In this document: positions 24,583 to 32,509 of the stretch, piece by piece
Numbering within the stretch: position 1 is the first letter of the stretch
Layout: the number at the start of each line of letters is the position of its first letter
Source of the DNA: Nitrospirillum sp034653275
GTDB lineage: Bacteria > Pseudomonadota > Alphaproteobacteria > Azospirillales > Azospirillaceae
Direction: 5' to 3'
Length of the DNA: 64,000 nt
Assembly: GCF_034653275.1 (NCBI RefSeq)
Contig: NZ_JAYEES010000004.1
Location: 1,364,001 to 1,428,000, forward strand
Notes under the pieces: model-generated
What the model was told of the DNA's origin: nothing
The model's input: the letters and a program-made list of their open reading frames with translations, nothing else
Databases searched by the model: none
Position numbers and translations under genes: made by a program

Positions 24583-26106
24583 ATGGATGGGAACGAGAGG
24601 CGTCCGCCGGTGGCCATCGTGGGCGCCGGGCCGGTGGGCTTGGCGGCGGCCATCGATCTGGCGCTGCGCGGCGTGGCGACCGTGGTGCTGGACGACAATG
24701 ACCGGCTGCCCGTGGGCTCCCGTGCCATCTGCTGGGCCAAGCGGACGCTGGAGATCTTCGACCGCCTGGGCGTCGCCCGGCCCATGGTGGACCGGGGCGT
24801 CACCTGGAAGGTCGGGCGTCTGTTCCACGGGCACCGCCAGGTCTTCGCCTTCGATCTGCTGCCCGAGGACGGGCACCGCATGCCGGCCTTCATCAACCTG
24901 CCCCAGCATGAGGTGGAGCGCCTGCTGGTGGCGCGCTGCGCCGATTTCCCCGGCCTGATCGATCTGCGCTGGCGCCATCGGGTGGTGGGCGTCACGCCGG
25001 GGGACGCGGGCGTGGCCGTGCGGGTGGAGACATCCGACGGTGCCCATGACCTCACGACGGACTATCTGGTGGCCTGCGACGGCGCCCGGTCGCCGGTTCG
25101 CCGCCTGCTGGGCCTGGAATTCGCCGGCCAGGCCTTCGAGGAACGCTTCCTCATCGCCGATGTGGAAATGAAGGCCGACTTCCCGGCGGAGCGCTGGTTC
25201 TGGTTCGAACCGCCCTTCCATGGCGGCCAGTCCGCCCTGCTGCACAAGCAGCCCGACGACATCTACCGCATCGACCTGCAACTGGGCCCCGACGCCGACC
25301 CGGCGGAGGAGATGCGGCCGGAGCGCATCATCCCCCGCGTCCGCGCCATGGTGGGTGACCGTCCCTTCCGCCTGGTCTGGACCTCCGTCTACACCTTCCA
25401 GTGCCGGCGGCTGGCGCGCTTCAAACACGGCCGGGTGATCTTCGCCGGCGACAGCGCCCATGTCGTCTCCCCCTTCGGCGCCCGGGGCGGCAACGGCGGC
25501 ATCCAGGACGCGGACAACCTGGCCTGGAAGCTGGCCCTGGTGGTCCAGGGCGGGGCGCCGGCCACCCTGCTGGACAGTTACGATGAGGAGCGTGGCCGCG
25601 GCGCGGACGAGAACATCCTGAACTCCGCCCGCGCCACCACCTTCATGACGCCCAAGAGCGCCATGGAACGCCTGTTCCGCCAGGCGGTGCTGGACCTGGC
25701 GGCGAACCATGCCTTCGCCCGCCGCCTGGTCAATTCCGGCCGCCTGTCCCTGCCTTGTTCCCTGACCGGCCTGTCGCTGCAAACCCCGGCCGAGGCCGGC
25801 GCCCCAGGCCTGCTGGACCCCGGCGCGCCCTGCCCGGACGCGCCGCTGGAGGACGGTTTCCTGCTGGACCATCTGGGGCGCGGGTTCATCCTGCTGGCGG
25901 TGGGCGCGGCCCCGGTTCCGGCCGACACCGGCCTGCCCCTGCTGCGCCTGCCGGCCGGCGGTGGGGCTGCCCAGCGCTACGGCGCCGGCGCCCTTTATCT
26001 CATCCGCCCCGACCAGCATGTCGCCGCCCGCTTCCCCGCCGGGGCCGACGCCGCCGCCATCCGCCGCGCCCATCGGCGCGCCCTGGGAGAAACCACCCAT
26101 GACTGA
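24583..26106 (+). CDS. FAD-dependent phenolic hydroxylase-like monooxygenase
   Basis: The 507-residue protein belongs to the PheA/TfdB/MhpA class. Residues 9-25 (VAIVGAGPVGLAAAIDL) bind FAD, the DG motif is DYLVACDGARSPVRRLLGL (about 160-178) and the second FAD motif is GRVIFAGDSAHVVSPFGARGGNGGIQDADNLAWKL (about 282-316). A C-terminal thioredoxin-like domain follows (residues about 400-507). It overlaps an 81-residue DUF2783 gene by 8 bp; such pairs recur, so the small protein probably assists this enzyme. Substrate unknown, likely an aromatic acid or phenol. Confidence 0.88.
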   Translation: MDGNERRPPVAIVGAGPVGLAAAIDLALRGVATVVLDDNDRLPVGSRAICWAKRTLEIFDRLGVARPMVDRGVTWKVGRLFHGHRQVFAFDLLPEDGHRMPAFINLPQHEVERLLVARCADFPGLIDLRWRHRVVGVTPGDAGVAVRVETSDGAHDLTTDYLVACDGARSPVRRLLGLEFAGQAFEERFLIADVEMKADFPAERWFWFEPPFHGGQSALLHKQPDDIYRIDLQLGPDADPAEEMRPERIIPRVRAMVGDRPFRLVWTSVYTFQCRRLARFKHGRVIFAGDSAHVVSPFGARGGNGGIQDADNLAWKLALVVQGGAPATLLDSYDEERGRGADENILNSARATTFMTPKSAMERLFRQAVLDLAANHAFARRLVNSGRLSLPCSLTGLSLQTPAEAGAPGLLDPGAPCPDAPLEDGFLLDHLGRGFILLAVGAAPVPADTGLPLLRLPAGGGAAQRYGAGALYLIRPDQHVAARFPAGADAAAIRRAHRRALGETTHD

Positions 26107-26344
26107 CATCGATCCCTTGGCCGAGGATAGCCTGGCCCAAGACCGTCTAGGAGGCCGGGGGGACGATATCTACGCCGCCCTGCTGGCCGCCCATGAGGGC
26201 CTGGCGTTCGAGGCCAGCGCCGCCCTGAACGCCCGCCTGGTCCTGCTGCTGGCCAACGCCGTGGGCGACGTGTCCTTGGTGCTGGCCGCCATCGAGCGGG
26301 CCCGGACGACGGCGCCCGACCAAGGTTGGCCCCACGAAGGTTGA
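26099..26344 (+). CDS. DUF2783 small protein
   Basis: The 81-residue product overlaps the end of the monooxygenase gene and contains DDIYAALLAAHEGLAFEASAALNARLVLLLANAVGD, the conserved core of the DUF2783 family that accompanies FAD-dependent oxygenases. It is mostly helical with no signal. The role is unknown; a stabilising or targeting partner of the monooxygenase is an inference from gene order. Confidence 0.75.
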   Translation: MTDIDPLAEDSLAQDRLGGRGDDIYAALLAAHEGLAFEASAALNARLVLLLANAVGDVSLVLAAIERARTTAPDQGWPHEG

Positions 26345-26415
26345 ATGCCATCAGGCGATTGCCTGTGGCACCTTGGCATCTGGCCCGGGCCCATGCCCGG
26401 CGCGAGGAGGCAAGG

Positions 26416-28992
26416 ATGCACGACCTTCATGATCCCGAAGACGCCGCCGATGGGGGCACGGCCAAGGCCGGCTTCGTCCGGGTGCGCGGCGCGCGGGAGC
26501 ATAATCTGAAGAATGTCGATGTGGACATTCCACGCGACGCCCTGGTGGTGTTCACCGGCGTCTCCGGCTCCGGCAAATCCTCCCTGGCCTTCAGCACCCT
26601 TTATGCCGAGGCGCAGCGCCGTTACCTGGAATCGGTGTCGCCCTACGCCCGCCGGCTGTTCCACCAGATGAGCGTGCCGGACGTGGACACCATCGAGGGG
26701 TTGCCGCCGGCGGTGGCCCTGCAGCAGCAGCGCGGGTCGCCCACCGCGCGCTCCTCCGTCGGCAGCGTCACCACCCTGTCCAACCTCTTGCGCATGCTGT
26801 ACTCCCGCGCCGGGGACTACCCACCGGGCCAGCCCCTGCTGGAAGCGGAGGCCTTTTCCGCCAACACGCCGGAGGGGGCGTGCCCCACCTGCCATGGGCT
26901 GGGCCGGGTGCATGAGGTGACGGAGGCGTCCATGGTGCCCGACCCGTCGCTGACCATCCGCGAACGGGCGGTGGCGGCCTGGCCCACCGCCTGGGGCGGG
27001 CAGAACCTGCGCGACATCCTGATCACCCTGGGCATCGACGTCGACACGCCCTGGCGCGACCTGCCCCGCGAGACGCGCGACTGGATCCTGTTCACCGAGG
27101 AACAGCCCGAAGTGCCGGTCTATCCCGGTTTCACCGCCGCCGAGGTGCGGGAGGCCATCCGCCGCAAGCTGCCGCCCAACTACATGGGCACCTTCTCCAG
27201 CGCCCGCCGCCACGTCATGCACAGCTTCGCCACCACGCACAGCGCCATGATGAAAAAGCGCGCGGCCAGCTTCATGGTCAGCAGCCCCTGCCCCACCTGC
27301 GCCGGCAAGCGTCTGCGGCCGGAATCGCTGTCGGTGACCTTCCAAGGTCTGGACATCGCCGCCATGGGCCAGCTGCCGCTGAAGCGCATCGCGTCCCTGT
27401 TCGCCGCCTATGCCGACGATGGGTCGGCGCGGCTGGCGGAATTGCGCCGGACGCGGCCGGAAACGGCCCTCGTCATCGCCCGCATCGCCGCCGACCTGTG
27501 CCGGCGACTGGCGGTGCTGCTGGACCTGGGCCTGGGCTACCTGACGCTGGAACGCGGCACGCCCACCCTGTCCCCGGGGGAATTGCAGCGCCTGCGCCTG
27601 GCGACCCAGGTGGTCTCCAACCTGTTCGGCGTGGTCTATGTGATGGATGAACCGTCGGCGGGCCTGCACCCGGCCGACACCCAGGCGCTGCTGCGGGCGC
27701 TGGACGGGCTGAAGGCCGTGGGCAACTCCCTGTTCGTGGTCGAGCATGACCTGGACGTGGTGCGCCACGCCGACTGGATCGTCGATGTCGGCCCCGCCGC
27801 CGGTGAGGGTGGCGGGCGCATCCTGTACAGCGGGCCGCCCAAGGGGTTGCGCCACGTGGCCGCCTCCCAGACCGCCCGCCACCTGTTCGCGGCGGAGGGG
27901 GTACGGCGGCGGACGCCGCGCGACCACCAGGGCTGGCTGCGCCTGATGGGTGTCACCCGCAATAACCTGACCAACCTGGACTGCGCCTTCCCGCTGGGCG
28001 TCATGACCACCGTCACCGGCATCTCCGGCTCCGGCAAATCCAGCCTGGTCAGCCAGGCGCTGGTCGACCTGGTGGGCAAGGCCTTGGGCGCGCCGGTGGC
28101 GGTGGAGGAGCCGCCAGCCGACGCCGAGGCCATGCTGGAACAGGAGCCGGTGGCCGAGACCGAGGGCCGCCTCGACGGGGCCCCCAAGGATGCGCTGGGC
28201 GGCATCAAGCGCCTGATCCGGGTGGACCAGAAGCCCATCGGCCGCACGCCCCGGTCCAACCTGGCGACCTATACCGGCCTGCTGGACCATGTGCGCGCGC
28301 TGTTCGCGGAAACACCGGAAGCCAGGCGCCGGCGCTATGACGCCGGCCGCTTCTCCTTCAACGTGGCCAAGGGGCGCTGTCCCCGCTGCGAGGGCGAAGG
28401 ATTCGTCATGGTGGAACTGCTGTTCCTGCCCAGCGTCTACGCCCCCTGCCCGGTCTGCCACGGCACCCGCTACAACGCCCAGACGCTGGAGATCACCTAT
28501 CGCGGCAAGACCATCGCCGACGTCCTGGGCCTGACGGTGGCGGCGGCATCCGACTTCTTTCATGACGTGCCGGCCATCCAACGGTCGCTGACCGTGCTGC
28601 GTGACGTGGGGCTGGACTATCTGCGGCTGGGGCAGCCGGCCACCGAGTTCTCCGGCGGGGAGGCGCAGCGCATCAAGCTGGCGACGGAACTGCAGCGGGC
28701 CCAGCGGGGCGGGGCCCTTTACGTGCTGGATGAGCCCACCACCGGCCTGCACCCCACGGATGTGGAGCGGCTGGTGGCCCAACTGGATGCCCTGGTCGCG
28801 GCCGGCAACACCGTGGTGGTGGTGGACCACGACATGGGTGTGGCGGCGGCCAGCGACTGGGTGATCGACGTTGGCCCCGGCGCCGGTGACGAGGGTGGGC
28901 GTGTGGTGGCGGCCGGGGTGCCGGCGGTCGTGGCGGCATCGCCCGACAGCCGGACAGCACCCCACTTGCGGCCCTTCCTGCGCCTGGGTTAG
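26416..28992 (+). CDS. Class II UvrA-like excinuclease ABC protein (UvrA2)
   Basis: The ATG at 26416 has GGAGG upstream; the product has 858 residues, about 80-90 fewer than housekeeping UvrA, as in UvrA2 proteins. It has two ABC modules: Walker A FTGVSGSGKSSLAF (about 50) and ITGISGSGKSSLVS-like (about 534), signatures TLSPGELQRLRLA (about 388) and EFSGGEAQRIKLA (about 740), and Walker B VVYVMDEPSAGLHP and LYVLDEPTTGLHP. Zinc-type CPTC (twice) and CPRCEGEG...CPVC clusters lie in between. UvrA2 proteins have been linked to tolerance of DNA-binding drugs. No UvrB or UvrC is near, and the CPBP gene follows 39 bp later. Confidence 0.9.
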   Translation: MHDLHDPEDAADGGTAKAGFVRVRGAREHNLKNVDVDIPRDALVVFTGVSGSGKSSLAFSTLYAEAQRRYLESVSPYARRLFHQMSVPDVDTIEGLPPAVALQQQRGSPTARSSVGSVTTLSNLLRMLYSRAGDYPPGQPLLEAEAFSANTPEGACPTCHGLGRVHEVTEASMVPDPSLTIRERAVAAWPTAWGGQNLRDILITLGIDVDTPWRDLPRETRDWILFTEEQPEVPVYPGFTAAEVREAIRRKLPPNYMGTFSSARRHVMHSFATTHSAMMKKRAASFMVSSPCPTCAGKRLRPESLSVTFQGLDIAAMGQLPLKRIASLFAAYADDGSARLAELRRTRPETALVIARIAADLCRRLAVLLDLGLGYLTLERGTPTLSPGELQRLRLATQVVSNLFGVVYVMDEPSAGLHPADTQALLRALDGLKAVGNSLFVVEHDLDVVRHADWIVDVGPAAGEGGGRILYSGPPKGLRHVAASQTARHLFAAEGVRRRTPRDHQGWLRLMGVTRNNLTNLDCAFPLGVMTTVTGISGSGKSSLVSQALVDLVGKALGAPVAVEEPPADAEAMLEQEPVAETEGRLDGAPKDALGGIKRLIRVDQKPIGRTPRSNLATYTGLLDHVRALFAETPEARRRRYDAGRFSFNVAKGRCPRCEGEGFVMVELLFLPSVYAPCPVCHGTRYNAQTLEITYRGKTIADVLGLTVAAASDFFHDVPAIQRSLTVLRDVGLDYLRLGQPATEFSGGEAQRIKLATELQRAQRGGALYVLDEPTTGLHPTDVERLVAQLDALVAAGNTVVVVDHDMGVAAASDWVIDVGPGAGDEGGRVVAAGVPAVVAASPDSRTAPHLRPFLRLG

Positions 28993-29031
28993 GGAAGGCC
29001 TAGCCGCCCCGACAGCCGAGACCGGACGCCG

Positions 29032-29892
29032 ATGACCACCCTTCCCTGGATCGCGCCCTGGATCGCGTTGGCGCTGGCCACGGCCGCCGCCTGGACGGAT
29101 CGTTTCCGCCTCTGGGCCCTGGGCTTCCTGGCCGTGGCTTACGCGGCGGCGACCGTGGATGGACAGCTGGGCTGGCCGGCGGGCGGGGCCTTGGCCTTGC
29201 TGGGGCTCGCGGCGTGGGCGGTGGGTCCGGGACGCCCACCCCTGGTCCGGTCCCTGGGGCATGGCCTGTTTCTGGCGCTGGCCGTCGCCTTGTCCGCCCA
29301 CCTGTGGCCGGGCTTCCACAATCCGCGCGTCATGGGGCCGGCGCGCATCACGCCGGATGCGGTGCCCTTCAGCCTGTACCTGAACCTGGACAAGCCGCTG
29401 GCGGGGCTATGGCTGCTGCTGGCGATTCCCGCGATCCGCGACCTGCGGCCGCCGCGCGCCACGCTGACAGCGGCGGCGGCCGGCTGGCTCGGCGCCTCGG
29501 CCGCCTGCCTGGCGGCGGCCCTGACGCTGGGCGCCGTCGCCTGGGCGCCCAAATACCCGGCCGGCGCCGGCCTCTGGCTGGTCGACAACCTGGCCTTCGT
29601 GACCGTGGCGGAGGAGGCGCTGTTCCGCGGCTACATCCAGGGCGGACTGACACGCCTGCTGGAGCGCTGGCGCTGGGGAGAAACGGCCGCCCTGCTGGCG
29701 GCCGCGACCCTGTTCGGGCTGGCCCACCTGGGCGGCGGCCCGCGCTGGGTGGTGCTGGGCGCCATTGCCGGTGTCGGCTATGGCCTAGCGTACCGGCGGG
29801 GCGGGTTACCGGCGGCCATCCTGGCGCACGTGAGCCTGAACGCCACCCACTTCCTCCTGTTCACCTACCCCATGCTGCAAGCGGCGGGATGA
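29032..29892 (+). CDS. CPBP-family intramembrane metalloprotease
   Basis: The 286-residue, mostly hydrophobic protein has about eight TM segments. The family signature is visible: EEALFRGYIQGGL (about residues 197-209, E-E-x-x-x-R), FGLAHLGGGPRWV (about 227-239, conserved His) and AHVSLNATHFLL (about 263-274, H-x-x-x-N). CPBP/Abi proteases cleave within the membrane and take part in prenyl-protein processing or bacteriocin self-protection. It may share a transcript with the UvrA2 gene, which could make this a drug-tolerance unit (inference). It converges on the carrier-lipid cluster 53 bp away. Confidence 0.88.
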   Translation: MTTLPWIAPWIALALATAAAWTDRFRLWALGFLAVAYAAATVDGQLGWPAGGALALLGLAAWAVGPGRPPLVRSLGHGLFLALAVALSAHLWPGFHNPRVMGPARITPDAVPFSLYLNLDKPLAGLWLLLAIPAIRDLRPPRATLTAAAAGWLGASAACLAAALTLGAVAWAPKYPAGAGLWLVDNLAFVTVAEEALFRGYIQGGLTRLLERWRWGETAALLAAATLFGLAHLGGGPRWVVLGAIAGVGYGLAYRRGGLPAAILAHVSLNATHFLLFTYPMLQAAG

Positions 29893-29944
29893 AAGTCGTC
29901 CGCCACACGAGGTCAGGGCCGGCTGGCGCCGGTAAGGCCCATCA

Positions 29945-31042
29945 CTATGCGGCAGCGGAAACGGTGACCCGGCAGAGAGCGGTTTGAACGCCGATTTCGC
30001 TTAACCACATGATCCCGGCTTGTTCGACGTCGATCTCCAGCACGTATTCCCCCTCCTTGCCGGGCGCGCGAACCAGAAGGACCAAATCCACGGAGTCCCC
30101 TCGCCTCAGATAGCACTCAAAAGATTGGCGGCCATCCAGCCATTGAAGGATCTCCCCGTCGGCGTTCCGCCAATGGTTGCCAACCGAAAGGCCGCTTTGT
30201 TTGGTCGGTGCCCAGGTGACGTCCGATGTGTTGCGCAAGGTGATGGGCACATCGCACAAACCGCCGGGGGGTACGGTCATCAGAGAGGGCGCCGTGACCT
30301 CCGCCCGAAGGGACCAGTCCGGAAAAGAGCCCGGAAACGTTCCCAACGCCTCATCCATGCGTCGCCGCAGGATATCGCTCCACAGGCCGAGGACCTTGCC
30401 GCTGAATAATTTGCCGTGTTCAGATGGAAGGGTGTCGATCGTGGAATGGGGCATGTTGGCGCGCAGGAGGGCATCGGCCTCGTGCAACCGGTGAAACGGA
30501 TTGGTGCAATCATACCGTCCGACGATAATGGCCGCCCGTCCCGGATAAGGCGTGAACAGAAAGGGGTTGAGGCCGAACAGCAATGAAACGGCCCTGCCGG
30601 ACACCATCAGGATCTGGGCCATCTTTTGGGCAAGCAAGGCGCCCTGGCAATTACCTCCCAGGAAGAGGGGGCCGGACAGGCCCAGGGAATGGACTTCCGC
30701 CGCGTAGGCGACCGCCATATGCATGTGGGCCTCTGCACTGGTCCCCACGACCAGATGGCCTGACCGCATGCCATACAGGGGTTGATCCGCCCCCAGGGCG
30801 CCGGCCAAGGCGGCGAATTCCTCGTAGCCCTGGAAACACCATACGAGAGGCGGCCGAGAGCCGGCGATGTTGACGCCATAAATCAACCCGTTCTCGCTGA
30901 CCCGCTCGCCCCGCCACCACGGCTGGGTGACGGAGACAAGGGTCTTGCGAAGTTGATCAAGTAGCGCCCCATCGATCAAAGCCGGGGGCCGAAGCGTGGC
31001 ATCCGACATTTCCCATTGGTCCGACCTGTGCTGTTCGATCAT
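29945..31042 (-). CDS. Alpha/beta hydrolase thioesterase with Cys nucleophile and Ig-like C-terminal domain
   Basis: The ATG at 31042 overlaps the previous stop as ATGA; the product has 365 residues. Residues about 55-220 form a thioesterase-type hydrolase: PLVWCFQGYEEF, PLYGMRSGHL, nucleophile elbow GGNCQGALLAQ with Cys132 where most have Ser, and the His in SEHGKLF (His209). Residues about 250-365 are an Ig-like domain (DVPITLRNTSDVTWAP, LSVGNHWRNADGE, YVLEIDVEQAGIMWLSEIGV), resembling NBR1-type beta domains fused to bacterial glycan enzymes. With an ACP and fatty-acyl-AMP ligase in the same run, it probably releases or transfers the acyl chain from the carrier, with the Ig domain binding glycan or a partner. 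Confidence 0.72.
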   Translation of the reverse strand: MIEQHRSDQWEMSDATLRPPALIDGALLDQLRKTLVSVTQPWWRGERVSENGLIYGVNIAGSRPPLVWCFQGYEEFAALAGALGADQPLYGMRSGHLVVGTSAEAHMHMAVAYAAEVHSLGLSGPLFLGGNCQGALLAQKMAQILMVSGRAVSLLFGLNPFLFTPYPGRAAIIVGRYDCTNPFHRLHEADALLRANMPHSTIDTLPSEHGKLFSGKVLGLWSDILRRRMDEALGTFPGSFPDWSLRAEVTAPSLMTVPPGGLCDVPITLRNTSDVTWAPTKQSGLSVGNHWRNADGEILQWLDGRQSFECYLRRGDSVDLVLLVRAPGKEGEYVLEIDVEQAGIMWLSEIGVQTALCRVTVSAAA

Positions 31043-32487
31043 CGGCGCCGCAACCAACCATTGATATTGAAGGTGGCGTTGTAGCCGAAACGGTCGCACA
31101 GCGCCTCGTCGATCTCATAATCCCGGCCCCGTCGGGCCAAGAAGGCATCGATCGCACGGGACGGCGGCGACAAGGTGCCGGAACCCGGCTGAATGTCCCC
31201 ATCGCTGCGGAACGCGCCATCCTCGACGATCACATAGTCCCCCGCCGCCAAAAGCGGATCGACATAATCGAGCACGGCGGTGCAGGTTTCTTCGTCATGG
31301 GCGGAATCCTCGATGACCAGCAGCGGGTGGCCCAGACTTCGTATGTCCTCCGCCGGCAGCACGTGCGCCAGATTCCGGGCATCACCCACACGGGCGTCGA
31401 TCCCAGGGTGGCCGCTGGGGGGACGCGGCAAGAGGTCGACGCTGATGACCCTCACCTCAAGGCCCAAGGCGGCCATGGTGTCGGCCAACCACAGGGTCCG
31501 GCCACCTTCCAGGCTGCCGATCTCGATCACGGCCGCCGGCCTGAGCTGTCCGATCAACGCCAGATAATTGGCCATATCCAACGGGTTCAGGAGCATCGCC
31601 CGGCTTTTGTAGCGATACCCCAGGCTGCCCTTCAGCAACGCGGTCAGCACCTCGTCCGGCAGGGCGCTGGAGAAGCTTCGGGCCGCCGTTCCCAGCCTCT
31701 GTCCCGAACCGGCGGGCGACAGGTGCGGGCGGCTGACGCGGACCCGTTCCAACTCCGCCATTCTGCAGAGGCTGCGCAGCGGGCGGCTGAGTTCCAGGGA
31801 GTCGAGCACGGCCCCAAGCGCCTCCGATGTTTCGAGGCGGGCGCGGGGCACGATCACCGCCAGGCCGAAAAGCATCGGCAACCAGATGACCCTGAACTCC
31901 CCGCCACGGTTCGCCAGAAAATCGTCGATGGCCGTCTTCACGCCGTTGCGCGGACCGCCTTCATACTCGGCATGGCACAAGGTCGGATTATATCCCCCCG
32001 GCGACAACCCGCGCTCCTGCGGCAGGACGCCCCCGACGCGGGCCGGCTGGCGATATTCCTGGGGAATGCGGTCGGGACGGTAATAAAGGTCCCGCCGCCC
32101 GTAAGGCCATTCCACATCGTGGCATATCGCGACCGGCGCGCTGGCCTCCACCGGGCCGCCGTCGCCATAAATCGCCAGCAATTCATGATAGACGGTATAC
32201 CAGTTGTGATCGCCGTCGATCAGAACCGCGTCGGCGGGCAGCAAATCCCGGATGATCTCCAGGCTGGGCCGGCGGTGGAGGCGGACGGCGTCGGGGAAGC
32301 GGTCCCGCAGACGCTCCATATCGAAGTCGGGTTCCGGATCGATGATCTCCAGCCGCACGCCGGCCGGCTGAGCCCAGGAGGCCAGCTGGCGGGAATTACG
32401 GCCATCGCCCGCGCCGATTTCAATGACGCGCCGGGCGCCCATCGCTTGAAGGAGGGGTTTGACGACGCTGGGCCAGAATTGGAACAC
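31039..32487 (-). CDS. Double methyltransferase: class I SAM domain plus CmcI-like domain
   Basis: A GTG at 32487 with GGAG eight bases upstream is preferred; an upstream TTG at 32505 lacks a site. The product has 482 residues. Domain 1 (residues about 1-230) has the SAM motif VIEIGAGDGRNSRQLA and VLIDGDHNWYTVYHELL with a C-terminal HDVEWPYGRRDLYY patch. Domain 2 (about 275-482) resembles the CmcI cephalosporin-hydroxylase family: LLNPLDMANYLALIGQLRPAAVIEIGSLEGGRTLWLAD, ISVDLLPRP, LVIEDSAHDEETCTAVLDYV, YVIVEDG. Both should bind SAM and methylate sugars or amino-sugars. Downstream is the thioesterase; upstream is another methyltransferase fusion. Confidence 0.8.
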   Translation of the reverse strand: MFQFWPSVVKPLLQAMGARRVIEIGAGDGRNSRQLASWAQPAGVRLEIIDPEPDFDMERLRDRFPDAVRLHRRPSLEIIRDLLPADAVLIDGDHNWYTVYHELLAIYGDGGPVEASAPVAICHDVEWPYGRRDLYYRPDRIPQEYRQPARVGGVLPQERGLSPGGYNPTLCHAEYEGGPRNGVKTAIDDFLANRGGEFRVIWLPMLFGLAVIVPRARLETSEALGAVLDSLELSRPLRSLCRMAELERVRVSRPHLSPAGSGQRLGTAARSFSSALPDEVLTALLKGSLGYRYKSRAMLLNPLDMANYLALIGQLRPAAVIEIGSLEGGRTLWLADTMAALGLEVRVISVDLLPRPPSGHPGIDARVGDARNLAHVLPAEDIRSLGHPLLVIEDSAHDEETCTAVLDYVDPLLAAGDYVIVEDGAFRSDGDIQPGSGTLSPPSRAIDAFLARRGRDYEIDEALCDRFGYNATFNINGWLRRR

Positions 32488-32509
32488 GGGCGCTTTCTCC
32501 GACAAAAAC

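Noticed and set aside
26170..29319. Very long open frame (about 1,050 codons) on the strand opposite the UvrA2 gene
   Set aside because: It mirrors the high third-position GC of the real gene, has Gln/Gly/Arg/His-rich composition and no domain. The plus strand has clear ABC motifs.
32488..32505. TTG at 32505 as start of the double methyltransferase
   Set aside because: No ribosome site before it, whereas the GTG at 32487 has GGAG at a proper distance; it remains possible.
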